Of a DNA stretch of 64,000 nucleotides, positions 63,438 through 64,000 are shown one piece after another. Every line of letters starts with the position of its first letter. Position 1 is the first letter of the stretch. The DNA is taken from the NCBI GenBank assembly GCA_963575745.1, contig CAUYUJ010001484.1:1-64000 (forward strand). The letters are read 5' to 3'. A program made the translations under genes and the position numbers. The notes under the pieces are model-generated. The model was not told the origin of the DNA and ran no database searches. It worked only from the letters and a program-made list of their open reading frames with translations. The DNA comes from Prorocentrum cordatum. Its lineage: Eukaryota > Sar > Dinophyceae > Prorocentrales > Prorocentraceae.

Positions 63438-63760
63438 CGTTTTGCCTTTTTCGGCCTTCGGGGGCCCTTGCAGGGCCTCGGGGCCGTGAAGAGACGACTC
63501 GGGATGGAAAGCTGGTCCTGGGGAACGGGTCGAGACCTCTGGGGGTCGACGTCATGAAAGAATCGTGGCGTCGGGGGCCCAGGTTCGTCGTCAACGTACA
63601 CGCAAGAGTGACCCAAGGCAAGAGTGTCCTTTGGTGCGCGGCTTCAGGGGGCCGCCGGGAAGGCAAGCCCAAGCGCACAAGCCAGTGCAGGAGGGGCCCA
63701 CGCGGGCCCGCACTTCACTGCAGGTCGCTCCAGCGAGAGGCCACTCTTACGCGTAGCCGA
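63165..63760 (+). repeat. Family D repeat, full copy
   Basis: Reverse complement of 59,910-60,475 with very few differences, extending to GAGGCCACTCTTACGCGTAGCCGA shared with 58,330. Core word: TTTTCGGCCTTCGGGGGCCCTTGCAGGGCCTC. No coding function evident. Confidence 0.9.
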
Positions 63761-64000
63761 TTTCGGAGCTCCGCGCGGACTTCTTGGAGCGGCGGCGCCA
63801 GGGGGGGGGGGGATCCAGCGCCGATCCGAAAATCTGCGCGGACCTCCGAAATGGGGAAAGAATCATATTCCCAGGACCTCTCCAAGGGAGCGTCCTGACC
63901 AGAATTACGACGAGAATCCAAGCGTGGCGACGAGGGCTCTCCAGGACGAGTAGCGGTACCGATATCCTCAGACCCCAAACGTCGCAATGTTTCGTAACTT

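Overview
The window looks like nuclear DNA of a core dinoflagellate. The evidence is indirect: GC-rich, repeat-saturated sequence; long uninterrupted ORFs of dinoflagellate-like character, nearly all on the minus strand from 10.8 to 45 kb; three different reverse-transcriptase lineages; huge micro- and minisatellites; and possible non-canonical introns. I found no spliced-leader sequence, rRNA or convincing tRNA, so the species is not fixed.

Layout. 1-3.1 kb: a plus-strand non-LTR retrotransposon (RT, CCHC knuckle, restriction-like endonuclease), cut by the window edge and broken by two frameshifts and one TAG. 3.1-10.4 kb: microsatellites, a degenerate AT-rich low-complexity tract, a 367-bp-offset duplication and dispersed repeats. 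10.8-22 kb: a minus-strand gene run with a 1086-residue helical protein (possible upstream zinc-finger exon), a membrane-anchored SAP-domain protein, a zinc-finger/coiled-coil protein, a small Ser-rich protein, and the first full copy of a ~2-kb repeat (family A) carrying its own ORF. 22-35 kb: mostly non-coding repeats, including a ~1.36-kb foldback element with ~250-bp inverted arms and a decayed third copy of the family A ORF. 35-45 kb: a 1200-residue protein that may be a DDE-type transposase, a second family A copy, and a DIRS-like RT/RNase H retroelement whose 3' end abuts that copy. 45-46.4 kb: a CATA tetranucleotide array.

46.5-64 kb appears to be a minus-strand ankyrin-repeat gene in pieces, with ANK exons near 60.6, 59.2, 58.8 and 48.5 kb and intronic sequence full of related repeat families C and D. 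A 7.8-kb LINE (50,137-57,938, minus strand; ORF1, APE endonuclease, RT) sits between the exons, flanked by a 61-bp direct repeat with two mismatches, which looks like a long target-site duplication. Inside this LINE, between ORF1 and the endonuclease, lies a 2.6-kb array of 81-bp (27-codon) repeats organised into higher-order units.

The strongest candidates for something undescribed are: (1) family A, a repeated unit with a conserved Cys/His-plus-GQGR ORF; (2) the putative DDE-like protein and its possible RGG/acidic C-terminal exon; (3) the foldback element built from GACTATTTTT-type modules; (4) the LINE with an in-frame 81-bp minisatellite; and (5) a 64-bp-arm palindrome centred on CTGCAG. 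Several retroelement frameshifts fall at short G/C homopolymers, so read errors must be excluded before the copies are called dead.
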